DNA from: Isohypsibius dastychi
Taxonomy: Eukaryota; Tardigrada; Eutardigrada; Parachela; Isohypsibiidae
Length of the DNA: 23,325 nt
Direction of reading: 5' to 3'
Assembly (NCBI GenBank): GCA_034696485.1
Contig: JAQIWT010000325.1
Location: forward strand, 1-23,325
Of the stretch, positions 9,230 through 19,190 are shown one piece after another. Position 1 is the first letter of the stretch. Each line of letters begins with the position of its first letter. The notes under the pieces are model-generated. The model was not told the origin of the DNA, did no database searches, and worked only from the letters and a program-made list of their open reading frames with translations. Both the position numbers and the translations under genes were made by a program.

Positions 9230-9790
9230 CAGAAGAAAATAAAATATTTGTACAAAGCCAGGTAAGTGTGCGGATTTCGAAAATGCCATATTTAAAGAGC
9301 TTGAAAATCAAAAAATTCAGGTCAGAGGGTTAAGTACGTTTGAGGGTCCAGTAGGCAGGTCAGACATGTCTTAGATCGGCCCTTCCCGCTGATTCCAGAA
9401 CCATGGCATGAAGTGCTGCTTGGTCACCGACCGACTGTAGGGTAAATTTACGCTACAGTCGGTGGCTCGGTTTCAAAACGGGTGAGTAGGCATTTTTCGG
9501 CCTACGGAGAAACGGACCAGTCAAGCGAGTAGGCACCACTTACCCACGTGTTTCGTCGAGTGGTGGATTAAGGAAGTTTAGTGAGGAGGAGCTTTTTGAA
9601 AATTTAAAACTTTCAAAATATTTCTACCGCGCTTGCTTCGCTCGCGTTCGCGGCTATGTGACGCACCGGTTACGCGAATGTATTGACGGTTTTTTGTTAA
9701 AATTTACTGAACAAAATGCCTGAAAATATCGTTTTCCCTGCATAGGATGCGAGTTTTTGTCTTTGAAATACAGGTTAAAACCTCATACGT
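9230..9790. repeat. Repeat-like non-coding block with hairpin
   Basis: No coding signal. It holds the long hairpin at 9430-9463, a repeated word GAGTAGGCA (near 9485 and 9520) and a CG-rich alternating patch CGCTTGCTTCGCTCGCGTTC near 9631-9655. The composition differs from the AT-rich flanks, as an old transposon relic would. I could not find matching termini. Confidence 0.35.
9430..9463. repeat. 34-bp near-perfect palindrome
   Basis: ACCGACTGTAG at 9430-9440 pairs with CTACAGTCGGT at 9453-9463. Between them sits GTAAATTTAC (9442-9451), itself a perfect palindrome, so only the two G bases at 9441 and 9452 fail to pair. Confidence 0.85.
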
Positions 9791-10057
9791 TTGAAAAATG
9801 AAATCCCACAGCCAATAAGATCGATTGATAACCATGAGAAAACTCTGAACATTCAATCTTACGATAAAAACCTCCCCCTTACCTTGGGGGAATTCCCCAG
9901 CTTAAACGAGCTTCAGAGTTTTGTACTCGAATCCCTTTATCTTTCCTTCGCCTTATTTCGAGAAACGTCTTTGGAAATACTTCACGATTACCTTGTTGAA
10001 GTTTTGAATAGGTCAGTTGGGAAGATTGATGATGATTCGTTGAAGTTTCTCGTATGA
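9791..10057 (+). CDS. Unrecognised 88-codon open frame
   Basis: The frame is open from TTG at 9791 to a TGA at 10055-10057 with no early ATG, so it would have to be an internal or terminal exon. It encodes a helical-looking, moderately hydrophobic C-terminal half (SLEILHDYLVEVLNRSVGKI) after a proline-containing linker. No domain is recognised. The reverse strand is full of stops, so if either strand codes it is this one. Confidence 0.22.
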   Translation: MKNEIPQPIRSIDNHEKTLNIQSYDKNLPLTLGEFPSLNELQSFVLESLYLSFALFRETSLEILHDYLVEVLNRSVGKIDDDSLKFLV

Positions 10058-11234
10058 GGAACTGTTTCTTTATTTCTTTTTCGGTTCTTTTCTTGCGTAC
10101 TTATTCATGTTCATTCTCGTCGAATCTCTGAACTGAAGACGTCTTCTCTTTCAAGTCCATTGGCGTCAGCCCACCAGACAGACGAGGCGATATACTTCGT
10201 AGAGGACGGAGGTACGTGGCCATATTTCAATTTTTCACTCTGATTGAATTCCTCAGATTTCTTTCATTACGTTTTGAAGAATACGTAGTATATCAGAATA
10301 TTAGGTGAGAGAAAGTGATCACTATGAAAGAAGAGTTTACCGTTCTCGATCGAAAGTAACATTTTCTGGGAAATTTGGGTTTTTCCATTTTAGTAGAACT
10401 GCACAGTATTTATTAGCATTATCTTAACTTCATTCTCTACACCAGTCACCAGCAGTGGTTTTCAATATTTTCTGGAGTTTTTCGATATCAAATTGGTAGA
10501 AGATAGCATTTTGAGATGGTTTTTGTCAGACCAGAGGTGCCATATTCTTACGTTATTTTCTTTGGATCTGCTTGCAAAACAAGAAAAAATGGCCAAGCCC
10601 AAAAAAATCTCGCGTCGTGAAGGATCACATGTTAGAAGTGAGTGCATACGCGCACACGACTATGAGGGTGTACCAAACCCCGAATTGAGAATTTCGAGAA
10701 TTCGGCTAAATTTGCCGATCAATTCTGAAAAATATGAAAATTTACTGAACCTCAAGTTATCTTCTCTTTAAAACTTTTGTCTACCGAATTTGTACAGAAA
10801 GAAGAAACCCCAAGCTTTGCCGTAACATTTTTCGAATCTTTTTAGCTCTCACTTGTTCAACTTCTGCTCATGGATTTGGGGGTGACAGGATGTTTGAGAG
10901 GCTCTGATATTCAGCAACATTTCCATATTTCAGCCTGTAAATTTCGACTGAATTATATATCTCTTAGATTGCCTGTTTTTATCATTCAAAATCATTTAGG
11001 GTGATTAGATTCGATTCGAATAAATCAATTCAAACTAGGTTTAAAATTTCTTGAGAGATTGTTTGAATATATTTCTGGTTGAGTTTGTTTCACGTTTTTC
11101 GCTGTTTCTTGAACTTCATCAACTTGCAAATTAATTAGTTAAGAGTCATTTGGCATATTTGCACCATTCACTGATTTTTTCCACTATAAATATCATTTTC
11201 AGAATTCGCAGAATATTTTCTGAGGTCAATATGT
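10058..11234. other. Mostly non-coding, with weak exon-like traces
   Basis: Two traces deserve a note. Near 10158-10212 a plus-strand frame reads SIGVSPPDRRGDILRRGRR, ending at a GTACGTGG donor-like site. At 10589 an ATG opens MAKPKKISRREGSHVR and meets a GTGAGT donor at about 10637. Neither belongs to a family I recognise, and they do not clearly splice to each other. The rest is AT-rich. Confidence 0.25.
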
Positions 11235-11915
11235 GCCGTTCTTGCAAAATTTTAGTTTACCAGAGCAATTTGGGATAAAGAGGACCAGTTATGTCCCAGA
11301 TGGAGTCTGTAACATGTCCGAAAATGTTCTTGGGAATGGACGTCTTTCCGCTGTGATAATGAAAAGCACATCAACCAAACCTCTTCCCAGGCTTCACAGT
11401 TTCATTAGGTTTTCAAAAATCAGCCAGTTCTGAATTCGTTCCCTGATTGATCTGAACACTAGTTTATCCGTTTCTAGTGTTTCTAGTGTCAAATAAAAAG
11501 GGAAAAAGTGCGACTCACGTTTTCGGGTTTAGGTCGCGATGGGCGAACATGTGGGAATGCATGATTCCGATACCATTTAAGATATCCAAAACGTACTTGC
11601 CCACTTCTCATAATAAGGTGTTTTTGAAAAAAAAACTGGAAATGAATATACAATTTTCGCAAGCGTTCAAAGAGAGAACCAGCCGTAGCAAATCCAAAAG
11701 TTCTCGCAAATGGAAAGGAACTGCGGTGAACCAAACTCGATTTATTAATTATAATTTTGTTTATGCTTCAATGGAAAAAGCCGCGCACCTCTTGATCAAA
11801 AACATACACGCAAAAAGATAGAAGCTCACCGGAAGGAATTGTCGTCAATCCGCGGTCCAGGTCGATGTTGTCATCATTCTCCTCCTCAACGACGTCAATC
11901 AATTCAATTACAGTT
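11235..11915 (-). pseudogene. Protein-kinase pseudogene fragments
   Basis: Three minus-strand pieces follow the order of a Ser/Thr kinase fold. 11915-11830 reads STVIELIDVVEEENDDN, the N-lobe beta-4/beta-5 approach to the hinge, and ends near a GTGAGC donor. About 11608-11519 reads KYVLDILNGIGIMHSHMF then AHRDLNP, the alpha-E helix and catalytic loop with the HRDL motif; the usual HRDLKPEN is altered (Lys to Asn) and the exon stops at GTGAGT. About 11372-11235 reads ITAERRPF and SDMLQTPSGT, the end of an activation segment, but the GTPxYxAPE continuation is broken by a TAA. The Gly-rich loop, catalytic lysine, DFG and the C-lobe helices are not visible, so it cannot be active. The kinase family is not resolvable. 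Plus-strand frames over the same bases are shadows. Confidence 0.6.
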
Positions 11916-12658
11916 GATAAATATATATTGAATAATATTGAATTATCGGTCCGCCTGGGTCGAACTCCTTCGTTATTTTCAGAACATATCGCTATGAGCC
12001 GGAAATACAGTCCATATACATGAATAATCGAATAAAAAATGAATCTCGCTTGGACAGGTTTTTCGCTGACGATTTTCTTGCACTCAAATGACTAAGAGCA
12101 CTGCTCAAATCACCAAATCGAGAAAAAGTTTTCTAATTGTACTTTGGGAGCAAATACAGCCATCTGGAGGAGGTAAAAACTTGCAAAAACACATTTTATT
12201 CATAAGATACGAAATGCTTGACTGGATTTTCCAAACAATTTGAAAAACATGTCCGAAGTGAATTGATTGCCTATTTGCATATCCTCTCCCAAATAAATAA
12301 CTGCGGGTAAGTCACTGAAAAGTTTCTGAGTGCGCCGACTGACTGTGATGGTTCGTTTTCATTTTAACAACACTACAACAATAACCAGTCAAGAAAACCA
12401 GAAAGATTGAAAACTGAAAAACCACTGAATTGAAACTTGAGGAATTTCTCAATACGGTGACCGTCAGACGAGATCTGGTGATCACAAAATCATAAACGAA
12501 GGGAAAAGTGAGATCAGAAAGCTTTGGTATAAAATCATAAAACTGGTCACAGTAAGCTCAAAACTAACAACCCTAAAACAGGCCAGAACGAAAAATAACA
12601 AGCATGATTACAGGTTTCAAACACTTTGCCTACTTGAAGGAGGTGATTTGACGACGCT
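11916..12658. other. Non-coding DNA
   Basis: AT-rich DNA between the kinase fragments and the chromodomain-type gene. I see no exon, repeat or element end here. Confidence 0.4.
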
Positions 12659-12715
12659 TCAAAAAACTTGCCGACTGAGATGTTTGTTGGTCGGCTTCAA
12701 CAGTTGCACTTCCGC

Positions 12716-14167
12716 CTAAGAAAAACGCAGCTGCATACGGAGAGATGCAATCTCTTTCTTCAATGGTTGCACGTACCCCTAGGGAAGAAAATGCAAAATG
12801 AAATAATTGAAATTATGTTCGAGAAAAATCACAACCTGCCAAACTGCCTTAATCATGCCATCCAAAGCTTGATATTCGGCATCCGATTCACTACATCGGT
12901 CGGACAATCGAATACCCTAATAAGAATCAATTTGAAAATGGGGGAAAAAAAGTTTCCTTAAGAATTCTACTTACAGTAGACGCCACTGCCACTTTGAAAT
13001 CCGGCGACTTTTCCACACCCTTGTGAACAGCCTTTTTCAGCGCCTCATTTTCAGTCGGTTTTCCGTGCGACTCGATCACTTTCGCAACATCCTGCGCAAT
13101 CAGGACAGATATTTTATAAAAATAAAAAAATCCAATATTTATACTCACAATATTAGCTTCCTCCAAAATATCTGGCGACTCCTTCTCCACATTCTTACGA
13201 GCAGACACTCCGGCCGACTCCTTTTTCGTCGGACCTCCGTTCGACTTAGCATCCTCATAACTAGCATGTATTTAATTAGTTTAATGAATGAATATTTATA
13301 AACCGACCTCTTGCTCTGAGTCAATGCGAGGAGGCCCAGGCGAGTCGTGTGAATCATGAGACATCGACATGAATAACGTTTTGCTCCTCGGCTGGACGAC
13401 GTATGAGCTCTTCAGCCCCGTACTGAAAAACACAAAAAACTGACTGATGTTTATATACAATTAAAAAAGTTTTATAACCAGCTGCTTCTCGGTAGGTCGC
13501 ATGGGTTCCAAAGCGATACACGGTTTGACTCGTTTGATGGTCTCACTCATAGATTCAAGACCATGCACCTTTTTTGGTGGTATTGTAGGAACTGGGCTTG
13601 GCTTCAAATAACCAGAAGTCTGAAACAAAATTCAGTTGAGATTTTCGGTAAGGAATCGAATGAAGAGCTTACATGGACTGGAAGAGGTCCCTTGACGATA
13701 TCAGTTTTATCCGGCGTTTTCCTGCTCTGCTTCTTCTTGTTCTTTATCATGGTGGTGGAATCGGCTACCACTTTGGGACAATTCTCAGTAGAGGATGCAG
13801 GCTCCCACGTTCTCAAATAGACAAATAAACTACGGTACTAAGCTGTTAATGTTTAAAATGTCATCTTACGCTTCAGTTTCAGGAAAACCTCTCCATTTGA
13901 TATAGTACTTAAGGCTTCCTTCTTCGACTCTGAGTCTAAAATCTCCTCAACCTCGAAATCCCCCGGATCTTCGTCGTCCTCACTCTCAACCACTTTCGAT
14001 GTGTTCGCTGCTCGCTTCCTGTCGTGGGAGACAATTCGCGCCGATGAACAACGGTCCTGGACATCGGGAGTTTCGGGGAAACTACTGGCAGCCCTAGAAC
14101 GTTTAGGTCGAGATGGATTGAAATCATGGTCAGAGTCATCAGACTGATTTGACTGGGATCTTGTGAC
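12716..14167 (-). CDS. Chromodomain-type protein, eight exons, interrupted chromodomain
   Basis: Minus-strand exons: 14167-13870, 13811-13673, 13619-13479, 13422-13308, 13253-13149, 13091-12975, 12916-12836 and 12778-12716. Exon 1 starts at a TTTCAG acceptor, so an N-terminal exon is missing. It has an acidic and basic region (SEDDEDPGD) then the chromodomain opening FEVEEILDSES and GEVFLKLK. Exon 2 begins TWEPASSTENCPKVVAD, the chromodomain end (TWEP). The intervening W-x-G-Y segment that completes the aromatic cage is absent, and the exon 1 donor (phase 1) does not match the weak TTTGAG acceptor of exon 2. Later exons give a proline-rich linker (KPSPVPTIPPKK), a tail rich in Ser/Asp/Pro (SHDSHDSPGPPRIDSEQ), and a C-terminal coiled coil (LKKEIASLRMQL) ending at TAG. 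Exons 2 to 3 and 5 to 8 join in phase 0; exon 4 needs a one-base shift. Such proteins read methylated histone H3 in the nucleus; whether this copy still can is doubtful. Confidence 0.55.
13673..13870 (-). other. Break in the chromodomain between exons 1 and 2
   Basis: The first half ends LKLK with one extra C before GTAAGATG. The second half starts in a frame needing two bases from the previous exon, after TTTGAG instead of TTTCAG. About ten residues of the fold, including the conserved aromatic pair, are not encoded on either side. Confidence 0.55.
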
Positions 14168-14729
14168 CTGAAATGACAAATAAAATGAAATACCGATCAC
14201 AATTTCAAAAACACAATGGTTTGAATTACAAAGCAAAATACATCTACAAGTCACAAAGACTTTTCAAAAACATCGCATCTAAAGAGCTGACTTGACACAA
14301 ATGAACTGAAACACATCCACACTTTTGAATGGCCGGATGATATTTAGATGAATACAAAATGCAAAACGGGAATTATGAACAGTCAACTATGAATATTCAC
14401 TTTCAAAAATATGTATTTTTTACGGGTAACTGACACCGTAAGCTTAGAGAGAAAAAAACTACGAAAACATGTAAAAAGTGTGCCAAAGGCAAAAACGACC
14501 GATGCGGTTAGAAATATGCGTTCAAACCCAGTAAAGACCATAAACGAGCCCGATGAACGAACTGTGCTAAAACAAGAAGTATATAGCTTAGATGAATTCG
14601 TTTTCACAAGTGCATCTTTCGCTTTATGTTGGCCCCAGATAAATTAGCCCAGGTTGTCATGAAACAACATTCAAGAGGCAAAAAATAAACTGTTATCATT
14701 CGTTCTCAGTATCATTTGTTACGAATTAG
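14168..14729. other. Region upstream of the chromodomain-type gene
   Basis: The missing 5' exon and promoter of the minus-strand gene should lie here, but no convincing ATG exon was found. A plus-strand lysine-rich open frame at 14411-14647 (KSVPKAKTTDAVRN) is uninterrupted for 78 codons without a recognised domain. A basic composition in A-rich DNA is weak evidence for coding. Confidence 0.25.
14722..14729 (+). repeat. Left 8-bp target-site duplication of the hAT MITE
   Basis: CGAATTAG, identical to 14964-14971. Confidence 0.9.
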
Positions 14730-14963
14730 CAGTGGCGTATACAAGTCTGCAAAAAGTGGGGGTGAGGCTGCCTGAGACGAAGGCGGGGCCTATTAAGGGG
14801 GTTGACCTTTTTGTCTCAAGGGGGTTGACCTTTTAGCGGCCCCCTATATTGGGTCTGGAAAAAGGGGGGGGATGAGTCTCACCAAAAAAGGGGGGTGAGT
14901 CACTAATATTCTGGCCGAAAAGGGGGGTGAGTCACCCAAAAATAAGGGCTTTCTACGCCACTG
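14730..14963. mobile_element. hAT-type MITE, 234 bp, G-rich
   Basis: The element starts CAGTGGCGTA and ends TACGCCACTG, an exact 10-bp inverted repeat, and is bounded by the 8-bp direct repeat CGAATTAG on both sides. An 8-bp duplication and a CAGTGGCG-type end are hallmarks of hAT transposons, so this is a non-autonomous hAT element needing a transposase from elsewhere. Inside, AAGGGGGTTGACCTTTT occurs twice (near 14796 and 14818) and a G-run followed by TGAGTC occurs three times, two of them as GGGGGGTGAGTCAC. There is no open reading frame of note. The exact target duplication suggests recent insertion. Confidence 0.92.
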
Positions 14964-14971
14964 CGAATTAG
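14964..14971 (+). repeat. Right 8-bp target-site duplication of the hAT MITE
   Basis: CGAATTAG, identical to 14722-14729. Confidence 0.9.
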
Positions 14972-15600
14972 TTACAGACCATCCGTAGTGGTACTGCAAG
15001 GTCAGCATCACTTGCGAGGTCCTTCATGTGTCTAAAGTCAACACTGAATAATTTTATTAACGTGTGCTGGCGCAGAATATTTCTTGGGCGAATCAATTGA
15101 CAGTTCGAATATGCTAGCAACGAATTATGCAAGTTGGGAAAATATGACCAAGAAAAATTTCAGCAAATATGTTCATATTTTGTCGGCCAGTGTCGAAAGC
15201 CGACATTGTAAACACTGATTTTTTATCTGTTTTGTGAAAATTACAAGTAACCAGACCAGGTCAATACAACTCAGTCATTTCAAGACAAAAAATGTGTTGA
15301 TGATCTGCTGGAAACGCGGGGGCTTCGGAAACGCGTCAATAAGCTTTTCCATTATATCAGCCAGAATATAACTTGCGATGACATCTTTTGCATTTGACCC
15401 TGATTCCACCTAATGCAACCATCAATGCAAAAAGATTACTTGAGTCTTTGAAGTTATCAGCGAATAACCACAACAAGATCAAAATGAAAGAAAATGAAAT
15501 CTTACAGAAGTCCACAAATGAAAAAGTCTGTTCTATTCAGCTTACTGAAACTGTTGATCTAATCCAATTAATTTAACAATACTCTCACTATCTACATTGT
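14972..15600. other. Non-coding DNA
   Basis: No gene recognised. A 62-codon plus-strand frame ending near 15576 lacks an early ATG and has no domain. Confidence 0.35.
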
Positions 15601-15673
15601 ACTACTATGTACATTGTATATTCCGATCAGTCCGACAGGCTCCGCCTCGCCGAAATGTAAGAGATCGAGAAAT

Positions 15674-15693
15674 GTGCAGCAAATTTGCTGCAC
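15674..15693. repeat. 20-bp perfect palindrome
   Basis: GTGCAGCAAATTTGCTGCAC is identical to its reverse complement. It lies in a GC-richer patch (15620-15790) that also has TGTACGCGTACA, a second perfect palindrome near 15777, suggesting a relic of a repetitive element. Confidence 0.9.
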
Positions 15694-15939
15694 GAAAATT
15701 CGAGTTTCATGTAAGGCCTGCTGATTGGTCGACATCTCCAGCCCTGCCTCCTCATGCTTCTGGTTTTCCAATGTAAATGTACGCGTACATGATGCACCTT
15801 AATTTTTGCACAGACCAGAAATAATTTGACATTTTTATGAATTATTTTCTCAATTGTGAAGGGGAAATGTATGTCGTTCATAGAATGTAAAGAGTCTCGC
15901 AAAGGCCCTACTAATCTTTCGAAACAAAAATCAGTGACT

Positions 15940-16200
15940 CACCCACTTCGGAGATCGCATTGCCTTCTGTTCATGTAAGTTCCGGCGAGGTTTTCGGTCA
16001 GACGTGTGAAAACCGGATTACTTGCGAGCAGCCGAAGGCTGGGAGTAACTAATAGAATTGTACCCGATCGGTAAGCTATCATGGAAAAATTATGATCTGA
16101 GCTTCTGGCTCTTTCAGTTCGCTGGCGCTTGAGAAATAATAAATACGCGCACAAAAATGTTTTTGCGACATTAGACAGCTGAGAGGGCACACACATTCCG
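15940..16200 (-). CDS. Unrecognised exon-like open frame
   Basis: A minus-strand frame reads LLVTPSLRLLASNPVFTRLT and NLAGTYMNRRQCDLRSG and meets a GTGAGT donor at about 15941-15946, so it could be an exon of a minus-strand gene. No acceptor was fixed upstream and no family is recognised. The neighbourhood contains repeats, so chance is likely. Confidence 0.2.
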
Positions 16201-16480
16201 TGTCTGATAGCAAAACAAGACTGTTAGGACGCTTATATAAATAGTCGGGCAGTAAAAGCGGTGCAGTCAAAAAGTTTACCCGGTCCTGCCGTTGACCATC
16301 TACTGCATTGAATTATTCATCAGCTCGCGGCAACACAGATGGGACAGAAACTATAAATAGCAGTGAGCGCGCACATTTGCACATTCGATGATCACAGATT
16401 TGGACCAAGATCTGAAAGAGGCAGGGAGGATGAGTGAGTGAACTTTTGAAACCGGACGACAAGATGAGTGGTAGAAAAAG
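16201..16480. other. Non-coding DNA left of the tandem array
   Basis: No coding signal. The sequence resembles the array units weakly and may be their degenerate left edge. Confidence 0.3.
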
Positions 16481-17345
16481 TACGACTGGCAAAAATGAAT
16501 CATTTCAGAAATTGTTAATTGTATATCTGACGTTACAACCATTGGAAAAATAAACGTGACATATGATCGGAAAGAAAATGAAAAGCGCTACAAAAACTTA
16601 GCGTACAAAAACACTCGGCCGCGCATCCGTCTTTACTTTACGAACCTCTAACGTGAAACCGGTGAACTTGGCCAAAATGGTGCTTGGTGTCAACCCTCAA
16701 AGCCGTGATCTCACAGATATTCAAACCCCTCCTGGGGGGAAGGGGGTGCGCTCTCGAGTGATGGATAAGTTCCAACTGGAAAAAATGAATTACTTTGAAA
16801 ACTGACGACTATGTTCTGATGTTACAAAGAGAAGAAAAAAAGCGAACATTTGTTCGGAGAACACGGAACGCGCACCTGAATTGCAAGTTGAATGATTACT
16901 TGGGGGTGCATAGATTCTTACATACCGTAGTGGTATTACGCATTAAAAAGTGGCATCCACTTGCATTATGATTTCGATTCTACGAACTTCTAGCAGAATA
17001 CCATTGAATTTGACCAAATGGAGCTGGGGGGGGGGGGGCAACCTTAAAAGCCTGGACCCACCGGTATTCAAATTTAATCCAGGAGAATCTGCGCTTGCGA
17101 ATTTTGGAATTGATAATTGTATATCTCACGTTGCAGCTATTGGAGAAATAAAGCGAAAATATTTTCATGAAGACCGTGTGAAGCGCTTTAAATTGTATGT
17201 TTAAAAAACACTCAGCCAAGCATAGATTAAGATTCTACAAAGTTCTAAGAGAAAATCATTAATTTGTCCAAATGGCGCTGGGTGGCAACCCCAAAAGTCG
17301 GGCCTCGCCGGTAATCAAATTTCCAGAGGAATTTGCGGAGTTCTT
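16480..17345 (+). repeat. Three-copy diverged tandem repeat, unit about 255-340 bp
   Basis: Landmarks recur in the same order. TACGAACCTCTAACG at 16639, TACGAACTTCTAGCAG at 16981 and TACAAAGTTCTAAGAG at 17236 are each followed by a CCAAATGG-x-GCT-like segment, a GGTGGCAACC-like segment and a TCAAATTT-like segment. TTGTATATCT[GC]ACGTT lies 122 and 121 bases before the first and third landmarks; the matching place before the second has a diverged version near 16810 with extra sequence. Spacing of units is 342 and 255 bp. No transposase is encoded. In unit 2 the stretch that reads GCTGGGTGGCAACC in unit 3 is replaced by 13 G bases. Confidence 0.65.
17026..17038 (+). repeat. 13-G homopolymer
   Basis: An uninterrupted run of 13 G bases at the position of GGGTGG in the neighbouring repeat unit. 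Such runs can fold into G-quadruplex structures. Confidence 0.85.
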
Positions 17346-17450
17346 ATGGCACGTGAAGTCGAACTTAATTCAAGCGTTCGATGATCATGATGAGCGATGG
17401 TCATGCTTCTCTCTTCTCTTTTTATTTTGTCTACTCTTTTCTATTCGCGC

Positions 17451-17464
17451 GGGGGGGGGGGGGG
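17451..17464 (+). repeat. 14-G homopolymer
   Basis: An uninterrupted run of 14 G bases after GCGC. It lies outside the array but only about 100 bases beyond it. Confidence 0.85.
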
Positions 17465-17689
17465 TAGTCAAAGCACTTGCAAGTTTCAGGAGTCCGGAGA
17501 ACGGATATATAATGATACACCTCGACGGTCAAACAGGAGCACATTCACACTTCGAGAGACAGAGACGAGAGAGAGTCGGCTAGACAGATCGCTATCTTTC
17601 GGCTTTATTGATTTCGTAATTATCATTGTTACGCAAATCATGTTAATTGCATGCAAATTTGTATTGTTGATCTACATCTCCCACGAAAA

Positions 17690-17796
17690 TCACCATCATG
17701 GGAAGAAGAGTGGAAATCCAGCCCGAGCTTGTGCGAACAGTTTTCTGCCAACTACCTGCCGGGAAGACGCAAAAAGATATTGCAATTCTGTTCGCG
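17690..17796 (+). pseudogene. Mariner/Tc1-like transposase, N-terminal part
   Basis: ATG at about 17698 opens MGRRVEIQPELVRTVFC then LPAGKTQKDIAILFA, a helix-turn-helix start of the type found at the N-terminus of mariner/Tc1-like transposases, which bind the transposon ends. The frame breaks exactly where the pogo/Tc5-like element begins (17793). Sequence compatible with the same transposase resumes beyond that element at 19711-19952, so I read this as one transposase gene split by a nested insertion. No DDE catalytic domain is seen in either half. Confidence 0.5.
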
Positions 17797-17822
17797 CGTG
17801 ACTGGCACAATCAAAATTGATT
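17793..17822 (+). repeat. Left terminal inverted repeat of the pogo/Tc5-like element
   Basis: Matches the reverse complement of 19395-19424 at 29 of 30 positions (G against A at the eighth base). Confidence 0.85.
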
Positions 17823-17989
17823 AAGTGGGGAAGTACATCAACAGGGTAGTACAAATTTGCGTAACGGAGAGGTACGCTGATTGTGGCATTTTGGAACACG
17901 GGGAACAACGAATTTGAAGAAAGTGTTCTCATCCTAAACAAAATTCGAAGAATTGAAAATCAACATAATATCACACTTTTCGAAACCAG

Positions 17990-19190
17990 AATTCACTCAA
18001 TTATCCATAAAAGATTCGGTACTTTTGCGAAAGGTACTTGAAACCGTATCAGTCACTGGTTCCCACGATATGGAGACTAGCTCCAAATATTCGTTCTTGA
18101 CGGCGCTTTCAGATTTCCGCATTCGGTCTTTTTGCCAGCTTCGGTCTGGGATCGAATAAAGTCTTGGCAGATTCTCCGATAATTTGCCTTGAACGAGTGA
18201 ATGATGGCCACGTCTGAAGGCTGGAATTTACCATTCATCCCACCAGGAATCAAAATATGTCTAACATTTCTTTTCTAGGAATAAATCCGTTGAAGGGACT
18301 GACTTGTGAGCTGCAAAGTTATAACGGATCAGGGCCTGAAAAGAATCGCCAGTGAATGTCTCGGAAATCCAACGTTGATCCAGCTTGGTGTTCCACCAAG
18401 CTTTGCCAGCAGAATAGACAGCAATATTCCTGGGTATTTTTAAGGTCTTCATGATGTTCCGAGATAGTTTTCCAGTTTTCTTGTTTTCTTTTAACACAAC
18501 CACAGCCAGTAGCTTTGTTTCATCCGCTCTGACAGCCGACGAAACAGTAAAATTCTCCTTGAGACACGGAGATGAGATAACCTGGACATGGTGAGTTCCG
18601 GTTGTATCAAGAGTTCGGTTTCTCATCTGCAATCTTCCAACCAAAGTCTTGTCAACATTGATGACCTTTGCTGGCTCATTTTTGTTCATTACTTCTTGCA
18701 TCTCTACCATAAAGTCCACAGTCCCATCCTATAAACGAAATTCAGTCAGGGACCAGGAGAGAAAACTCGATCAAATATTTCACGATTCACGCTAACCTTG
18801 TCAGCTTCTGAAAAGTCTGTCTTCCTTTGGCAACGATAAGGCTTGCGATTGGAAAAGTAAAACCTTTTCATGAAGTTGGACATTCAGCCGTATGACGCAC
18901 GGTAACCTTCGATGCCAAGGCGAGCTTCAATTTCTTTGGCGTTTTTCATGGCGTCTTTCTGATCAACAATAAGCATCTTCACGTATCGCTCTTCATGGAT
19001 CCAGGCTGCCAATTCCTCTTCTACTGCCAGAATCTTCGGCAGAGAATTTTTCTGCTTTTGTGGACTCAAAATACGTCCATCATCCCTAATTCAGCGTTGA
19101 ATAATTGATTTCGGGATATTCAGGCGCTTAGATATCTTAGAGATGCTCCCCAGTTCTTTCCATAACTCCAACACCTCCGCAACTTGGTTA
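17990..19190 (-). pseudogene. pogo/Tc5-like transposase pseudogene
   Basis: Read on the minus strand, the pieces follow the family order. At 19190-19103, VAEVLELWKELGSISKISKR then LNIPKSIIQR, the first helix-turn-helix; the Trp expected next is TGA. At 19069-18884, LPKILAVEEELAAWIHEERY then AKEIEARLGIEGYRAS, the CENP-B-type second DNA-binding domain; the Trp of the usual GW is again TGA. At 18719-18261, the DDE domain with VINVDKT in place of the catalytic MDET, TGTHHVQVI and KAWWNTKLDQRWISE. After a TAG, ILIPGGMNGKFQPSDVAIIH then SFKANYRRICQDF, the domain end; a last piece (SISWEPVTDTV) lies in another frame. Intact relatives cut and paste their own DNA. This copy has at least three stops and several frame changes. 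Both Trp losses are single-base TGG to TGA changes. Confidence 0.7.

Noticed and set aside
11233-11433. Plus-strand 66-codon frame (NMSENVLGNGRLSAV) resembling a kinase Gly-rich loop
   Set aside because: The opposite strand of the same bases reads as a kinase activation segment and fits the order of two other minus-strand kinase pieces, so the plus frame is a shadow.
13023-13301. Plus-strand frame opposite chromodomain-type exons 5 and 6
   Set aside because: The minus-strand exons have matching splice sites and phases; the plus frame crosses them without any signal.
17397-17801. 134-codon plus frame spanning the 14-G tract
   Set aside because: Glycine run and repeat-derived translation; the transposase-like MGRRVEIQ frame in the same strand is a better reading of the 3' part.
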